64,000 nucleotides of DNA from Thermomonospora echinospora. Its GTDB lineage: Bacteria > Actinomycetota > Actinomycetes > Streptosporangiales > Streptosporangiaceae. This document shows positions 1 to 8,661 of this stretch, piece by piece. The position numbers and the translations under genes were made by a program. Each line of letters starts with the position of its first letter. The stretch's first letter is position 1. Location: the NCBI RefSeq assembly GCF_900108175.1, contig NZ_FNVO01000008.1:125127-189126 (forward strand), given 5' to 3'. The notes beneath the pieces are model-generated. The model saw nothing but the letters and a program-made list of their open reading frames with translations. It did no database searches and was not told where the DNA came from.

Positions 1-529
1 GCTTGAACCAGGCCAGGCAGCGCTCGTCGGCCAGCATCCCGGCCACCACGTCCCGGCCGTCCCGGATCACCTGCAGCAACTGGGCGTCGGGGAAGGCGTC
101 CAGCAGCACGTCGGCGCTGTAGATCAGGTCGGGTGAGGCATCGGCGAACCGGTGCACCCCGTGCGGCTGCGCGCAGGCCAGGCCGGCGTCCGGGGCATCT
201 GGCGCGCCGGTGGGCGGCAGCCCCGCCAGTGCCCGGCACTCGGCCGGACACTGCGCGCAGCCTCGCGGGGAGATCTGCCAGGCCTCGGCGTAGGCGTCGC
301 GCAGCACCCGGGCGGCCCCCCGGCCGCGCTCACTGGCGATGGCCGGGCGCCGGGCGAAGGCGTAGGTCACCCGCAGCACGCCGGGACGGCCGGCCGTCAG
401 GTGGAACCCCGCCGCCTGCTTCACCGCGCGGGCCAGCAGGTCCGTGCCGGAATGGGGAGCGCCCAGGACGAACACCGGCCGGCGAACCTTCGTGCCGTTG
501 ATCACCAGGATGTGCGGGGTGGGCCTCAT
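1..529 (-). CDS. Sulfotransferase family protein (3' part outside window)
   Basis: The reading frame opens at an ATG (complement of 527-529) and runs off the left edge, giving the first ~176 residues. Residues ~19-31 (VFVLGAPHSGTDLL) match the 5'-phosphosulfate-binding loop of PAPS-dependent sulfotransferases, and a later VIRDGRDVVAGM segment matches the 3'-phosphate-binding motif. The family transfers sulfate from PAPS to a hydroxyl or amino acceptor. A cysteine-rich middle segment (CAQCPAEC) is unusual for the family and could bind a metal. The acceptor cannot be told from this part, and there is no neighbour on this side to help. Family call fairly safe, substrate unknown. Confidence 0.75.
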   Translation of the reverse strand, partial: MRPTPHILVINGTKVRRPVFVLGAPHSGTDLLARAVKQAAGFHLTAGRPGVLRVTYAFARRPAIASERGRGAARVLRDAYAEAWQISPRGCAQCPAECRALAGLPPTGAPDAPDAGLACAQPHGVHRFADASPDLIYSADVLLDAFPDAQLLQVIRDGRDVVAGMLADERCLAWFK

Positions 530-644
530 AGCGGTCCCCAGTGTCGCACCCCGGACCGGGAGAAGTCGCCCATGCCGCGTTATGAAGTGGATCAACCACG
601 AAGGGTCATGGCGGCCCGTTCTGGCCCCCGTTCCCGGCCGTGGG

Positions 645-812
645 CACCTGGCTGACCTTCCCCCGGCAGCCGGGCCGCGCCCGCAGGCCGTCGCGCACGG
701 CGCCCGGCTCGTGATCGTCAACACCGGGCCCACCCCCTACGATGAGATCGCCGACGCGGTGCCGCACGGGCCCATCGGGCACACGCTGCCGCGGCCGGTG
801 GAGCGGGCGCTA
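645..812 (+). pseudogene. Remnant of a Sir2-type NAD-dependent deacylase (C-terminal tail only)
   Basis: The frame here reads LADLPPAAGPRPQAVAHGAR, then LVIVNTGPTPYDEIADAV and PIGHTLPRPVERAL. This follows the last ~55 residues of bacterial sirtuins (the 'AGARLVIVN..PTPYD..AD' strand-loop and the terminal 'PIG..LP' helix). Nothing of the NAD-binding Rossmann core or the zinc cysteines is found upstream, where the sulfotransferase gene lies on the opposite strand. It has no start or ribosome site of its own. I read it as a 3' relic left after a deletion. The rest of 530-912 shows no gene. Confidence 0.6.
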
Positions 813-912
813 GGTGACCGCCGGGTCACCGACAGCGGTTCGTGACCGGCGGGACTTTCCTTCGTGACCTTCTCCTGACAAGCTCTATCCGTCGCGGAGC
901 AAGGAGGGGTCG

Positions 913-1779
913 ATGCGCGGGGGCGCTCTGGACGGGGCGGGCGGCGCGTTGGATTCACTGGTCGTGCTGGTGGCCGAGAACCTCGGTTACGCCTGTCGGC
1001 GGGTGCCAGGCGACGTCATGCTGCTGGAGGGGGCCAACCGGCTGCACGTCAGCATGCGCAACCTGCGTCAGCTGGCGCGGCTGGTGCCGCGCGACGACTG
1101 GCCCGCGCTGGTCTCCGACCACGTCACCACGATCGTGACCGCGATCGAGGAGCCGCTGGACCTGTCGGACTTCGAGCTGGCCCAGCACCTGCTGCGGACC
1201 CGGATCTACCCGGCCGAGGCCGACAACGGGGTGCTGGCCGCGCGGCCGTTCGCGCCGGGGCTGATCGAGGCGGTGGTGGTGGACACCCCCACCACGGTCC
1301 GCACCGTCACCGTCGAGGAGATGAACGGCTGGCCGGTCTCCGGGGACGCGCTGTTCATGCTGGGCCGCGCCAATGTGCGCGCCGACGGTCCGCTGCAGGT
1401 GGACGACTCCGAGCTGGGCGGCGTGCCGGTGGCGGTGCTGCACGGCTGGAGCTTCTACGCGGCCACTCATCTGGCCTGGTTGGAGGAGTACGTCGAGATG
1501 GGGCCGTACGGCGCGCTGGTGGTCGCGCCGAGCCGCAGCCTCATCGTGGCGCACCCGATCAACCCGCGCGCCGGCTACCACGCGGCGGTCACCGCGGCGC
1601 GGGAGCTGCAGATCCAGGCGCACCAGGCCTACGAGGACGGTCCCGGCTCGCTCAGCCCGCACCTGTTCTGGTGGCGCGGCGGCGAGCTGACCCTGCTGGA
1701 GACCCGCTACGAGGGCGACGCGCTGGTGCTGCCGCGCGACTTCCTCAGCGTGCTGACCACCCTGGGCGCCGAGTCCTGA
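913..1779 (+). CDS. DUF1444-like (YtpQ-type) hypothetical protein, 288 aa
   Basis: The ATG follows a strong AAGGAGGGG ribosome site 5 nt upstream. The protein is soluble, with no signal peptide or membrane segment. Residues ~110-160 (EAVVVDTPTTVRTVTVEEM, then GDALFMLGRANVR) resemble the segment of DUF1444/YtpQ proteins where 'DTP..R.VT' precedes a helix carrying 'A..NLR'. Residues ~180-215 (SFYAATHLAWLEEY, then ALVVAPSRSLIVAHP) resemble their later part. No catalytic residues can be named. The gene stands alone and ends just before a strong bidirectional hairpin shared with the MFS gene. Family assignment is by eye and tentative; function unknown. Confidence 0.5.
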   Translation: MRGGALDGAGGALDSLVVLVAENLGYACRRVPGDVMLLEGANRLHVSMRNLRQLARLVPRDDWPALVSDHVTTIVTAIEEPLDLSDFELAQHLLRTRIYPAEADNGVLAARPFAPGLIEAVVVDTPTTVRTVTVEEMNGWPVSGDALFMLGRANVRADGPLQVDDSELGGVPVAVLHGWSFYAATHLAWLEEYVEMGPYGALVVAPSRSLIVAHPINPRAGYHAAVTAARELQIQAHQAYEDGPGSLSPHLFWWRGGELTLLETRYEGDALVLPRDFLSVLTTLGAES

Positions 1780-1837
1780 CGCCAGGCCCTATCCGGTCCG
1801 CCGAGTTTCCGCCGCCGTCCCGCCCGGCCGGCCATGA

Positions 1838-1877
1838 CGCCGTCGTGCCCCGGACCGGGGTCCAGGGCACGACGGCG
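1838..1877. terminator. Bidirectional terminator hairpin
   Basis: Perfect 13-bp inverted repeat CGCCGTCGTGCCC / GGGCACGACGGCG with a 14-nt loop that itself contains GGACC/GGTCC. It lies between the converging ends of the DUF1444-like gene (1779) and the MFS gene (1892). There is no T-run, as is usual in high-GC actinomycetes. Confidence 0.75.
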
Positions 1878-1891
1878 ACAGCGGCGGGATT

Positions 1892-3355
1892 TCAGGTCTT
1901 GGTGGCGGGGGAGTGGTCCTCGGCCGACAGCGGCCGGGCGATGTCCTCCAGCGAGCGCCGGGCCGCCTCCACGCCGAGGAAGATCTCGACGATCCCGGCG
2001 GCGATCATCAGCCCGGCGCCGAGGAAGTAACCGGCCGCCACCGCGCCGAGCTCGCCGGTCTCCACCAGGCGGCCGAACAGCGCCGGGCCGATCACCCCGC
2101 CCAGGCCGGTGCCCACCGCGTAGAAGGCGGCGATGGCCATCGCCCGGGTCTCCATCGGGAAGATCTCGCTGACCGTCAGGTAGGCGGCGCTGGCCCCCGC
2201 CGAGGCGAAGAAGAACACCGCGAACCAGCACGCCGTCAGCGTGGTGGCCGACAGCACGCCGGCCTGGAACAGCAGCCCGGTGCCGATCAGCAGCACCCCG
2301 GACAGAATGTAGGAGCCGGCGATCATGGGCCGCCGCCCGATCGTGTCGAACAACCGGCTCAGCAGGAACGCCCCGAAGAAGTTCCCCAGCCCGATGGGGA
2401 TGAGGTAGTAACCGACGTCGCCGGACGGCACGCCGAAGAACTTCGCGAGCACCAGGGCGTAGGTGAAGTACACCGCGTTGTAGAGGAACGCCTGCCCGAC
2501 GAACAGGGACAGGCCCAGCACCGTCCGGCGGGGGTAGCGCTTCAGCGCGGTGTGCGCGATCTCCCCGAACCCGATGGCCCCCCGCTGGCGGACGCGGATC
2601 CGCCGGTCCGGCTCGGGCAGGTCCCGGCCGGTCTCGGCGCGGACGGACTCCTCGATGCCGCGCACCACCCGCTCGGCCTCGTCCTCGCGGCCGTGGATGA
2701 ACAGCCAGCGCGGGCTCTCGGGCACCGTGCGCCGTACCACCAGGATGCCCAGCCCCAGCACCGCGCCGAGCGCGAACATCGCCCGCCAGCCCAGGTTCTC
2801 GGGGATCAGGTCGCCGTTGAGGATCGGGATGGACAGCGCGGCGGCGATGGTGGTGCCGATCCAGAACGAGCCGTTGATCACCACGTCCACCCGGCCGCGT
2901 ACCCGTGCCGGGATCAGCTCGTCGATGGCGGAGTTGATGGCCGCGTACTCGCCGCCGATGCCCGCGCCGGTCAGGAACCGGCAGGCGTAGAACCAGTACG
3001 GGTTGAACGAGAACGCGGTGGCGACGGTGGCGACCAGATAGAGCGCCAGGGTCAGCAGGAACAGTTTCTTGCGCCCGAACCGGTCGGTGAGGTGACCGAA
3101 CCCCAGCGCCCCGAGGCAGGCCCCGATCACGTAGATCGCGGCGGCCAGTCCCACCTGCGAGTCGGTCAGGCCCAGCCCGCCGGCCTCGTCGGTCAACCGG
3201 GGCCCGATGACCCCGACCACGGTCACCTCCAGCCCGTCCAGGATCCACACGGCCCCCAGCCCGGCCAGCACCGTCCAGTGCCAGCGGGCCCAGGGCAGCC
3301 GGTCCAGCCGGGCCGGGACGTCGGTCTCGATGGTGCGCCCTTGCGTCATCGCCAT
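1892..3355 (-). CDS. MFS transporter, sugar/aromatic-acid:H+ symporter type (487 aa)
   Basis: A twelve-helix major facilitator. After a short cytosolic N-terminus comes WTVLAGLGAVWILDGLEVTV, a helix-1 Asp region like that of the aromatic-acid and sugar porter families. GHLTDRFGRKKLF is the signature loop 2-3 and GAGIGGEYAAINSAIDELIP the helix 4-5 motif. PESPRWLFIHGREDEAERVV is the sugar-porter 'PESPRWL' motif before the central loop, and DTIGRRPM is the loop 8-9 repeat. I chose the ATG at 3355 because AAGGA lies 5 nt upstream; a second in-frame ATG sits two codons later. It is monocistronic with no substrate clue nearby. Sugar, organic acid or aromatic acid are all possible. Confidence 0.85.
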   Translation of the reverse strand: MAMTQGRTIETDVPARLDRLPWARWHWTVLAGLGAVWILDGLEVTVVGVIGPRLTDEAGGLGLTDSQVGLAAAIYVIGACLGALGFGHLTDRFGRKKLFLLTLALYLVATVATAFSFNPYWFYACRFLTGAGIGGEYAAINSAIDELIPARVRGRVDVVINGSFWIGTTIAAALSIPILNGDLIPENLGWRAMFALGAVLGLGILVVRRTVPESPRWLFIHGREDEAERVVRGIEESVRAETGRDLPEPDRRIRVRQRGAIGFGEIAHTALKRYPRRTVLGLSLFVGQAFLYNAVYFTYALVLAKFFGVPSGDVGYYLIPIGLGNFFGAFLLSRLFDTIGRRPMIAGSYILSGVLLIGTGLLFQAGVLSATTLTACWFAVFFFASAGASAAYLTVSEIFPMETRAMAIAAFYAVGTGLGGVIGPALFGRLVETGELGAVAAGYFLGAGLMIAAGIVEIFLGVEAARRSLEDIARPLSAEDHSPATKT

Positions 3356-3498
3356 GGCGCTCCTTTTGCCCGATGGGCGCCGTTCATGCCTCCCACCTCC
3401 CGGACCGGCCTGCCACATGGGCCTTTTCCGCAGGGTGAGAACGTGCGACCTTGTCAGGAGAGCCTTTGCCGTCCCTGACCCGTGCCGGAGTGTGGGCT

Positions 3499-3927
3499 AT
3501 GCGGATTCGTGACATCTTGCGCAACAAAGGACATGAGGTGGCCACCGTGCGGCCCGACGCGACCGTTCGGGAACTGTTGGCCACGCTGGCCGAGCTGAAC
3601 ATCGGGGCCGTGGTGGTGTCCCCGGACGGGGTCGGGATCGCCGGCATCGTGTCCGAACGGGACGTGGTGCGCAGGCTGCACGAGCGGGGTGCGGACCTGC
3701 TGGGCGCACCGGTCCACGACATCATGACGGCCGAGGTGCGCACCTGCGGCCCCGACGCCGACGTGGCCGAGCTGCGCACGACCATGACCGAGCACCGGAT
3801 TCGGCACGTGCCCGTGGTCGACGAGGGGCGCATGGTCGGGCTGGTCAGCATCGGCGACGTCGTCAAGAGCGCCATTGACGAGCTGGAGACCGAGCGCGAG
3901 CACCTGGTCGGCTACCTGCACGGCTAG
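3499..3927 (+). CDS. CBS-domain pair protein (142 aa)
   Basis: Two CBS domains fill the whole chain. The first (residues ~7-65) contains VRPDATVRELLATLAELNIG and GIVSERDVVRRLHERG. The second (~70-135) starts at DIMTAEVRTCGPDADVAELR and ends with GLVSIGDVVKSAIDELE. Such stand-alone pairs bind adenine nucleotides and are usually sensors or regulators of partner proteins; no partner is fused here. A GTG 48 nt upstream is in frame, but the ATG at 3499 with GGAG 8 nt before it gives the usual family start (MRIRDIL). It converges on the MocR gene; the gap between them is GC-rich with imperfect hairpins. Confidence 0.9.
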   Translation: MRIRDILRNKGHEVATVRPDATVRELLATLAELNIGAVVVSPDGVGIAGIVSERDVVRRLHERGADLLGAPVHDIMTAEVRTCGPDADVAELRTTMTEHRIRHVPVVDEGRMVGLVSIGDVVKSAIDELETEREHLVGYLHG

Positions 3928-4032
3928 CCGTTCCGTCCGCAGAGGCCGGCACCGCGTGCGGCCGGGCCGCCCGCCGCCGTGCCGCAGGCGTGGCGACGCG
4001 CCTGGGCGGGCGCGGCGCGGCCGGCCCGCCCT

Positions 4033-5496
4033 TCAGACGTAGGCGGGCAGCGGGCGGGCGATGGGGGCGGTCTCGGCCTCGTGACAAGCGCGCGCCAGCC
4101 GTTCGACCGCCGTGCGCAGCGTCCGCGGGTCCAGGACGTAGGGCAGGCGCAGGCAGTCCTCCAGCACGCCGTCCACCCCGAACACCGGGCCGGGGGTCAC
4201 CCGCACGCCGTGCCGCCACGCCGCCTCGGCCACCGAGGTGGCCACCGGGGCGCCCAGCCGCGCCCACAGCGTCATCCCGCCGTCGGGGACGGTGAACTCC
4301 CACTCCGGCAGCAGCTCGCGCAGGGCCGCGACGAGGGCGTCGCGGTTGCGGGTGAGCGTGGCCGCCCGTTCCGCCCGGACGTCCTCGATGCGCGGCATGA
4401 GCCGCCAGGTGATGAGCTGCTCCAGCACCGGACCGGCGATGTCGACGGACTCGCGGGCCATGGCCAGCCGACGCACTAGCGGGGCGGTGGCCCGGATCCA
4501 GCCGATGCGCAGGCCGCCCCACAGCAGCTTGGACGCCGAGCCGATGCTGATCACCCGGCCGCCGGTGTCGTGAGCGGCCACCGGGCGGGGCCGCGGGGCC
4601 GCCGGGTCATGCGCCAGCTCGGCGAAGGTCTCATCGACGACGAGGAAGGCGTCGGCGGCGCGGGCGGCCTCGATCAGCGCGGTGCGCCCGGCGTCGTCGA
4701 GCAGGTGGCCGGTGGGGTTCTGGAAGTCGGGGATCGTGTAGGCCATCCGGACCGCCGCCTGCCGCATGCTCCCGGCCAGCAGGTCCAGGTCCCAGCCGCC
4801 GGTGACGCCCACCGGCACCAGCCGGGCGCCGCGGCGCCGGACGGCGTCCAGCGCGTGCGGGTAGGTGGGGCGTTCGACCAGCACGGCGTCGCCGGGGTCC
4901 AGCAGCGTCTGCGTCAGCAGCGAGATCGCCTGCTGGGCACCGGTCGTCACCATGATCTGGTCGGGCCGGGTGGGGGCGCCCAACTCGGTGTAGCGGGCGG
5001 CGACGGCCTCGCGCAGCTCCACCAGCCCGGCGGGCTCGTACCCGGGCCCGGCGGCGTGGCGCGGCAGCTCGGCGACGGCCTCGGCCACCGCGTCGTCGAA
5101 GACGGCCGGGGCGGCGGGCGCGGCGCAGCCCAGGTCGACGGGCTCCTCGTGCGGCCATCCGCCGTCGGCGGTGTGCGCGATGCCGAACCGGGTGACCGCC
5201 TGGCGCGCGGCGGGCCGTTCGGCCCGGGGCAAGGCGGTCCAGCTGCCGGCCCCCTGGCGGCTCTCGACATAGCCTTCGTCGCGCAGCCGGTCGTAGGCGG
5301 CCGTGACCGTGGTCCGGCTGATCCCGAGCGCGGCGGCCAGGTCCCGTTCGGCGGGCAGACGCACCCGTAGCGGCAGCCGGCCGTTGAGCACCAGCCCGCG
5401 CACCGCCCGGGCCAGCGCGGCGTAGAAGGGCCGCTCCTGCGGCAGCTCGCCCAGCAGGCGGGCGAGCTGGGTGCCGCTGACATGACGCACACTCAT
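4033..5496 (-). CDS. MocR/GntR-family regulator with aminotransferase domain (487 aa)
   Basis: The N-terminal winged helix (residues ~20-90) holds RLPAERDLAAALGISRTTV and YDRLRDEGYVESRQGAGS. A linker follows, then a fold-type I aminotransferase-like domain (~120-480) with TTGAQQAISLL, DFQNPTG and the PLP-lysine motif SIGSASKLLWGG. MocR regulators sense PLP or PLP-amino acid adducts. The ATG at 5496 has GGAAAG upstream. It is divergent from a YczE-like membrane gene, a pairing common in actinobacteria, so I infer that it controls that gene and itself through the 131-bp gap. The ligand cannot be read from sequence. Confidence 0.9.
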   Translation of the reverse strand: MSVRHVSGTQLARLLGELPQERPFYAALARAVRGLVLNGRLPLRVRLPAERDLAAALGISRTTVTAAYDRLRDEGYVESRQGAGSWTALPRAERPAARQAVTRFGIAHTADGGWPHEEPVDLGCAAPAAPAVFDDAVAEAVAELPRHAAGPGYEPAGLVELREAVAARYTELGAPTRPDQIMVTTGAQQAISLLTQTLLDPGDAVLVERPTYPHALDAVRRRGARLVPVGVTGGWDLDLLAGSMRQAAVRMAYTIPDFQNPTGHLLDDAGRTALIEAARAADAFLVVDETFAELAHDPAAPRPRPVAAHDTGGRVISIGSASKLLWGGLRIGWIRATAPLVRRLAMARESVDIAGPVLEQLITWRLMPRIEDVRAERAATLTRNRDALVAALRELLPEWEFTVPDGGMTLWARLGAPVATSVAEAAWRHGVRVTPGPVFGVDGVLEDCLRLPYVLDPRTLRTAVERLARACHEAETAPIARPLPAYV

Positions 5497-5627
5497 GCAG
5501 ACCACTTTCCTTGATTGGCTCTTAAGTAGCAAGCCATTGCCTCGGCAAACTGGCCCACGGTGGCCTGTAACGGTCCACTCGTCCTTCCCGTGGCACCACC
5601 GTGCCCGACCCCCGACCGGAGATCCCG
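5497..5627. promoter_or_regulatory. Divergent mocR / yczE-like promoter region
   Basis: An AT-richer patch in a GC-rich window. It contains the inverted repeat TGGCT-N11-AGCCA around a central CTTAAG. On the minus strand, TTGCCG and TTAAGA lie 17 bp apart and could be -35/-10 elements for the regulator gene. Placement of promoters and of the MocR operator is inference. Confidence 0.4.
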
Positions 5628-6404
5628 ATGCTGATCGTTCTCGCTGCCCTGGTGGCGCTCGCTCTGTTCGTCCCGCGTTTCGGCGCCGACTCGCGGGACG
5701 GCCTGGACTGGACACCGGACCACTTCTGGCTACGGTGGCGGTACGGCAGGCTGAGACCGCCGGCGGGCCGGAAGGCCGCAATGGCCTTGATGGCTCGCCG
5801 GCTGGTGCAGCTCTATGCCGGATTGGCCTTGTACGGGCTCGGGATCGCCCTGCAGGTGGCCTCGGGCCTGGGCAACGACCCGTGGGACGTGTTCCACCAG
5901 GGATTGTCGCTGCGCCTCGGTCTGTCCATCGGCACCTGGATCATCATCGTCGGGGCACTGGTCATGCTGCTGTGGATCCCGCTGCGGCAGCGGCCCGGCC
6001 TCGGCACCGTCAGCAACGTGATCTTCGTGGGCCTGTTCGCGGACCTGTTCCTGGCCCTGCTGCCCGCGCCGCAGGCCGCCCCGGCGCGCTGGGCCTACCT
6101 GATCGCCGCGATCCTGGTCGGCGGATTCGCCACCGGCTGCTACATCGGCGCCGGTTTCGGGCCGGGACCCCGGGACGGCCTGATGACCGGGCTGGCGGCG
6201 CGCGGCCACTCCCTGCGGGCCGCCCGCACCGGCATTGAGCTGACGGTGGTCGCGGCGGGCTGGCTGCTGGGCGGCACGGTGGGCGTCGGCACCCTGCTGT
6301 ACGCGGTCACCATCGGCCCGCTGGCGCACGTCTTCACCCCCGCGCTGCGGATCAGGGGGCTCGGGAAGGCCGCGGCCGAGCGGCCCGAGCCGTCGGGGGC
6401 CTGA
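5628..6404 (+). CDS. YczE-like integral membrane protein with N-terminal extension (258 aa)
   Basis: Five or more hydrophobic helices from residue ~60 match the YczE family: RRLVQLYAGLALYGLGIALQ, a conserved GLGNDPWDVFHQGLS loop, then GCYIGAGFGPGPRDGLMTGL. The role of the family is unproven; it is usually paired with a MocR regulator, as here. I chose the ATG at 5628 (GGAG 6 nt upstream). This adds about 50 residues ahead of the usual start near 5781: one extra membrane segment (MLIVLAALVALALFV) and a FGADSRDGLDW linker. A shorter start at 5781 is possible. The last 53 bp overlap the 3' end of the hydrolase gene on the other strand. Confidence 0.8.
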   Translation: MLIVLAALVALALFVPRFGADSRDGLDWTPDHFWLRWRYGRLRPPAGRKAAMALMARRLVQLYAGLALYGLGIALQVASGLGNDPWDVFHQGLSLRLGLSIGTWIIIVGALVMLLWIPLRQRPGLGTVSNVIFVGLFADLFLALLPAPQAAPARWAYLIAAILVGGFATGCYIGAGFGPGPRDGLMTGLAARGHSLRAARTGIELTVVAAGWLLGGTVGVGTLLYAVTIGPLAHVFTPALRIRGLGKAAAERPEPSGA

Positions 6405-7359
6405 CCCGGGCCCGCTCCAGGGCCCGGGACTCGGCGGCGGTCAGCGGGCCGCCCTCCACCCGGGTGACGTGCTCGCCCACCCACCGGGCGATCACGTCGG
6501 GGTGGCTGCGCGGCACCCAGTGCCGGGCGTCGATCGTCCGCAGGGACAGGTCCGGCACCCGCTCGCCGAGCCCGCCCACCAAGTGGGGGGACACGAACAT
6601 GTCCCGGGTCGGCACGATCACCTGTACCGGCACGTCTGTGCGCCGGTCGCGCGGGTGGCGCAGCCGCTCGCGCATATTGGCCCGGTAGAGGCCGACCCCG
6701 GCGGCCGCGTCACGGGCCAGTGTCCGGGCCGGATGTCCCTCGCGCGGCTCGACACCCTCGCCCAGCCGGAGCGCCTGGCCGAATGGCCCGCCCAGCCCCG
6801 CCTGCCACAGCAGCTCTGGCAGCACCGGGGTCTGGAAGAGGTAGATGTACCAGGAGCGCAGGGCCTGCCCGGCCGCGAGCCCGAGGTTGCGCGGGGTGGG
6901 CCTGGCCAGCCTGGCGCGCATCCACCGTCCGACATGGTCCAGGCAGGGCCCGGAGATCGAGGTGAACGAGGCGAACCGCGTGGGCATGGTGCACACGGCC
7001 TCCCACCCCTGGATGGAGCCCCAGTCGTGGCCGACCAGGTGCACCGGCCGCCCGGGGGAGACCTCGTCCAGCACGGCGCGCAGGTCCGCCATCAGGTGCT
7101 CCAGCGCATAGGGGGCGGTCCCGAACGGGCGCGCGGAGGCCCCGGCGCCGCGCACGTCGTACCGGACGACGTGGAAGCGCCCGGCGAGCGAGGCGGCGAC
7201 CTCGTCCCACACGGCGTGCGTGTCGGGATAGCCGTGCACCAGCAGCACTACCGGCCGGCCGGGATCGCCCTGCCGGTAGACCGCCAGCTCCACCCGCCCG
7301 CCACCGGAGCGGGAGGTCACCCGGCTCCTGCTGATCCGCTCATCCGAACTATTGGACAT
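6352..7359 (-). CDS. Alpha/beta hydrolase, epoxide hydrolase/dehalogenase-like (335 aa)
   Basis: The core alpha/beta hydrolase fold carries VVLLVHGYPDTHAVWDEVA (oxyanion HGYP motif, residues ~35-55) and GHDWGS. In GHDWGS the nucleophile position is Asp, as in epoxide hydrolases and haloalkane dehalogenases, rather than Ser. The C-terminal part has IVPTRDMFVSP (acid region) and DARHWVPRSHPDVI (catalytic His). The family hydrolyses epoxides, halides or related substrates through an alkyl-enzyme ester. I use the ATG at 7359; the only upstream alternative is a TTG at 7395 with no ribosome site. Its 3' end overlaps the YczE-like gene. Substrate unknown. Confidence 0.8.
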   Translation of the reverse strand: MSNSSDERISRSRVTSRSGGGRVELAVYRQGDPGRPVVLLVHGYPDTHAVWDEVAASLAGRFHVVRYDVRGAGASARPFGTAPYALEHLMADLRAVLDEVSPGRPVHLVGHDWGSIQGWEAVCTMPTRFASFTSISGPCLDHVGRWMRARLARPTPRNLGLAAGQALRSWYIYLFQTPVLPELLWQAGLGGPFGQALRLGEGVEPREGHPARTLARDAAAGVGLYRANMRERLRHPRDRRTDVPVQVIVPTRDMFVSPHLVGGLGERVPDLSLRTIDARHWVPRSHPDVIARWVGEHVTRVEGGPLTAAESRALERARVRPPTARAARPRPSRAP

Positions 7360-7399
7360 CGTGTTAATGAATCGCGGGACCGGGACGCGGGTCAAGCGA

Positions 7400-7427
7400 C
7401 ACGCGGGTGAGGCCGGTCACCCGCGTG
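7400..7427. terminator. Hairpin downstream of the PF10118-type hydrolase gene
   Basis: Inverted repeat CACGCGGGTGA / TCACCCGCGTG (11 bp, 6-nt loop) in the gap between two minus-strand genes. It is about 130 nt past the upstream gene's stop and 41 nt before the downstream gene's start, so it could be a terminator or a leader structure of the next gene. Confidence 0.45.
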
Positions 7428-7557
7428 CCGCCGAGCGCGGGCCCAGAAGTCGGGTCCGGAAGTTCTGCGGGCGACCGGGAGGACGCCACGCGACCGGCCG
7501 GGCGCCGGTCACCGCATCGGCTCCCGTCCGTTGCGCGCCGGACCTCCGGAAGACCGC

Positions 7558-8493
7558 CTAGTACGGGTCGTAGCCGGCGGCGCGGGCGGCAGGGGAGCGC
7601 ATCAGGTACTCCAGCGCCTGCGGGGTGGAGCACACCTGGGAGGGGTGGTGCGAGGGCCGCAGGTAGACCGGGGCCTCGCCGAGCAGCAGCGTGAAGATCC
7701 CGGGGACCAGGCCCCTGCGAACCGAGCGGCGGTAGGAGCGGTAGACCCGCGGCAGCGTCACCTTGCCCCTGACGGTCGGGTCCTGCCTGAGGAACAGCAG
7801 CGTCCCGCCGATCAGCGCCCAGTACAGGAAGAACAGCGCCACCATCCACGAGGCGACCCGCATGAGGTACCCGCCGCCCAGGTGCCGGTAGACGTCGAAC
7901 ACCACCGAGCGGTGCTCGACCTCCTCGGCGCCGTGCCAGCGCAGCAGGTCGAGCATGGTGGGGTCCACCCCGGCGGCGTCCAGCCGGTCATTGTCCATGA
8001 TCCACTGGCCGAGCACCGCCGTGTAGTGCTCGATGGCGGCGACCGCGCCGAGTTCGAACAGCAGCCGCCTGCGGTAGAGCCGGGGCCGGCGCTTGCGCAA
8101 CTCGGCCATCTTGGCGGGCCATTCGGCGTTGCCCCGGCCGGCCGGCTCGGTGACCACGGTGACGTCGATGCCGTTGGCCGCCAGCAGCCCGTCCAGGACG
8201 CCCTGGTGGGAACGCGAGTGCACCATCTCCTGGCCGATGAAGCCCTTGATCTCCCGGCGCAGCCGCTCGTCGGTGACGTACGGGGTGGCGGCCTTGACGC
8301 AGTTGATGAACCACTTCTCGCCCTCGGGCAGCACCACGTGAAAGGAGTTGATCATGTGGGTGGCCACCGGATTCCCGGGGATCCAGTGCAACGGGGTCTT
8401 CTCCCAGTCGAACGAGACCCGCCGGGTCTTGATCGGGGGATGCCGCTCGTCGATCTCCCACGCGGCTCCCTGGGCTCCCAACGGCCTCGTCAT
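7558..8493 (-). CDS. Predicted metal-dependent hydrolase, PF10118 type (311 aa)
   Basis: Resembles the metal-dependent hydrolase family PF10118 (ferritin-like helical fold). Conserved acid and His positions are visible: EGEKWFINCV, IGQEMVHSRSHQGVL, LFELGAVAAIEHYTAVLGQW and WHGAEEVEHRSVVFDVY. The repeated E..H pattern fits a di-metal centre. A hydrophobic stretch (VASWMVALFFLYWALIGGT, residues ~210-230) suggests membrane attachment or a buried helix. The physiological reaction is not known. I chose the ATG at 8493 (GAGGAG 7 nt upstream) over an ATG five codons earlier. It stands alone and lies downstream of fdhD on the same strand, separated by 168 nt that hold a small GGCGCC inverted repeat. 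Confidence 0.8.
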   Translation of the reverse strand: MTRPLGAQGAAWEIDERHPPIKTRRVSFDWEKTPLHWIPGNPVATHMINSFHVVLPEGEKWFINCVKAATPYVTDERLRREIKGFIGQEMVHSRSHQGVLDGLLAANGIDVTVVTEPAGRGNAEWPAKMAELRKRRPRLYRRRLLFELGAVAAIEHYTAVLGQWIMDNDRLDAAGVDPTMLDLLRWHGAEEVEHRSVVFDVYRHLGGGYLMRVASWMVALFFLYWALIGGTLLFLRQDPTVRGKVTLPRVYRSYRRSVRRGLVPGIFTLLLGEAPVYLRPSHHPSQVCSTPQALEYLMRSPAARAAGYDPY

Positions 8494-8661
8494 GCACCTG
8501 CTCCTCACACCGTTCGCCCCGCCCGGGACGAACGGGACGATCGGTCACACCCGTCCCATCGGAAGAGAAGTCAAGACCCGCGACGGGGGGACGCTCTTGG
8601 TCGTGGCGCCACAAAATACCGGCGCCCTTTGGCGTCCGGATGACAAACCGGCCGGCGGACG

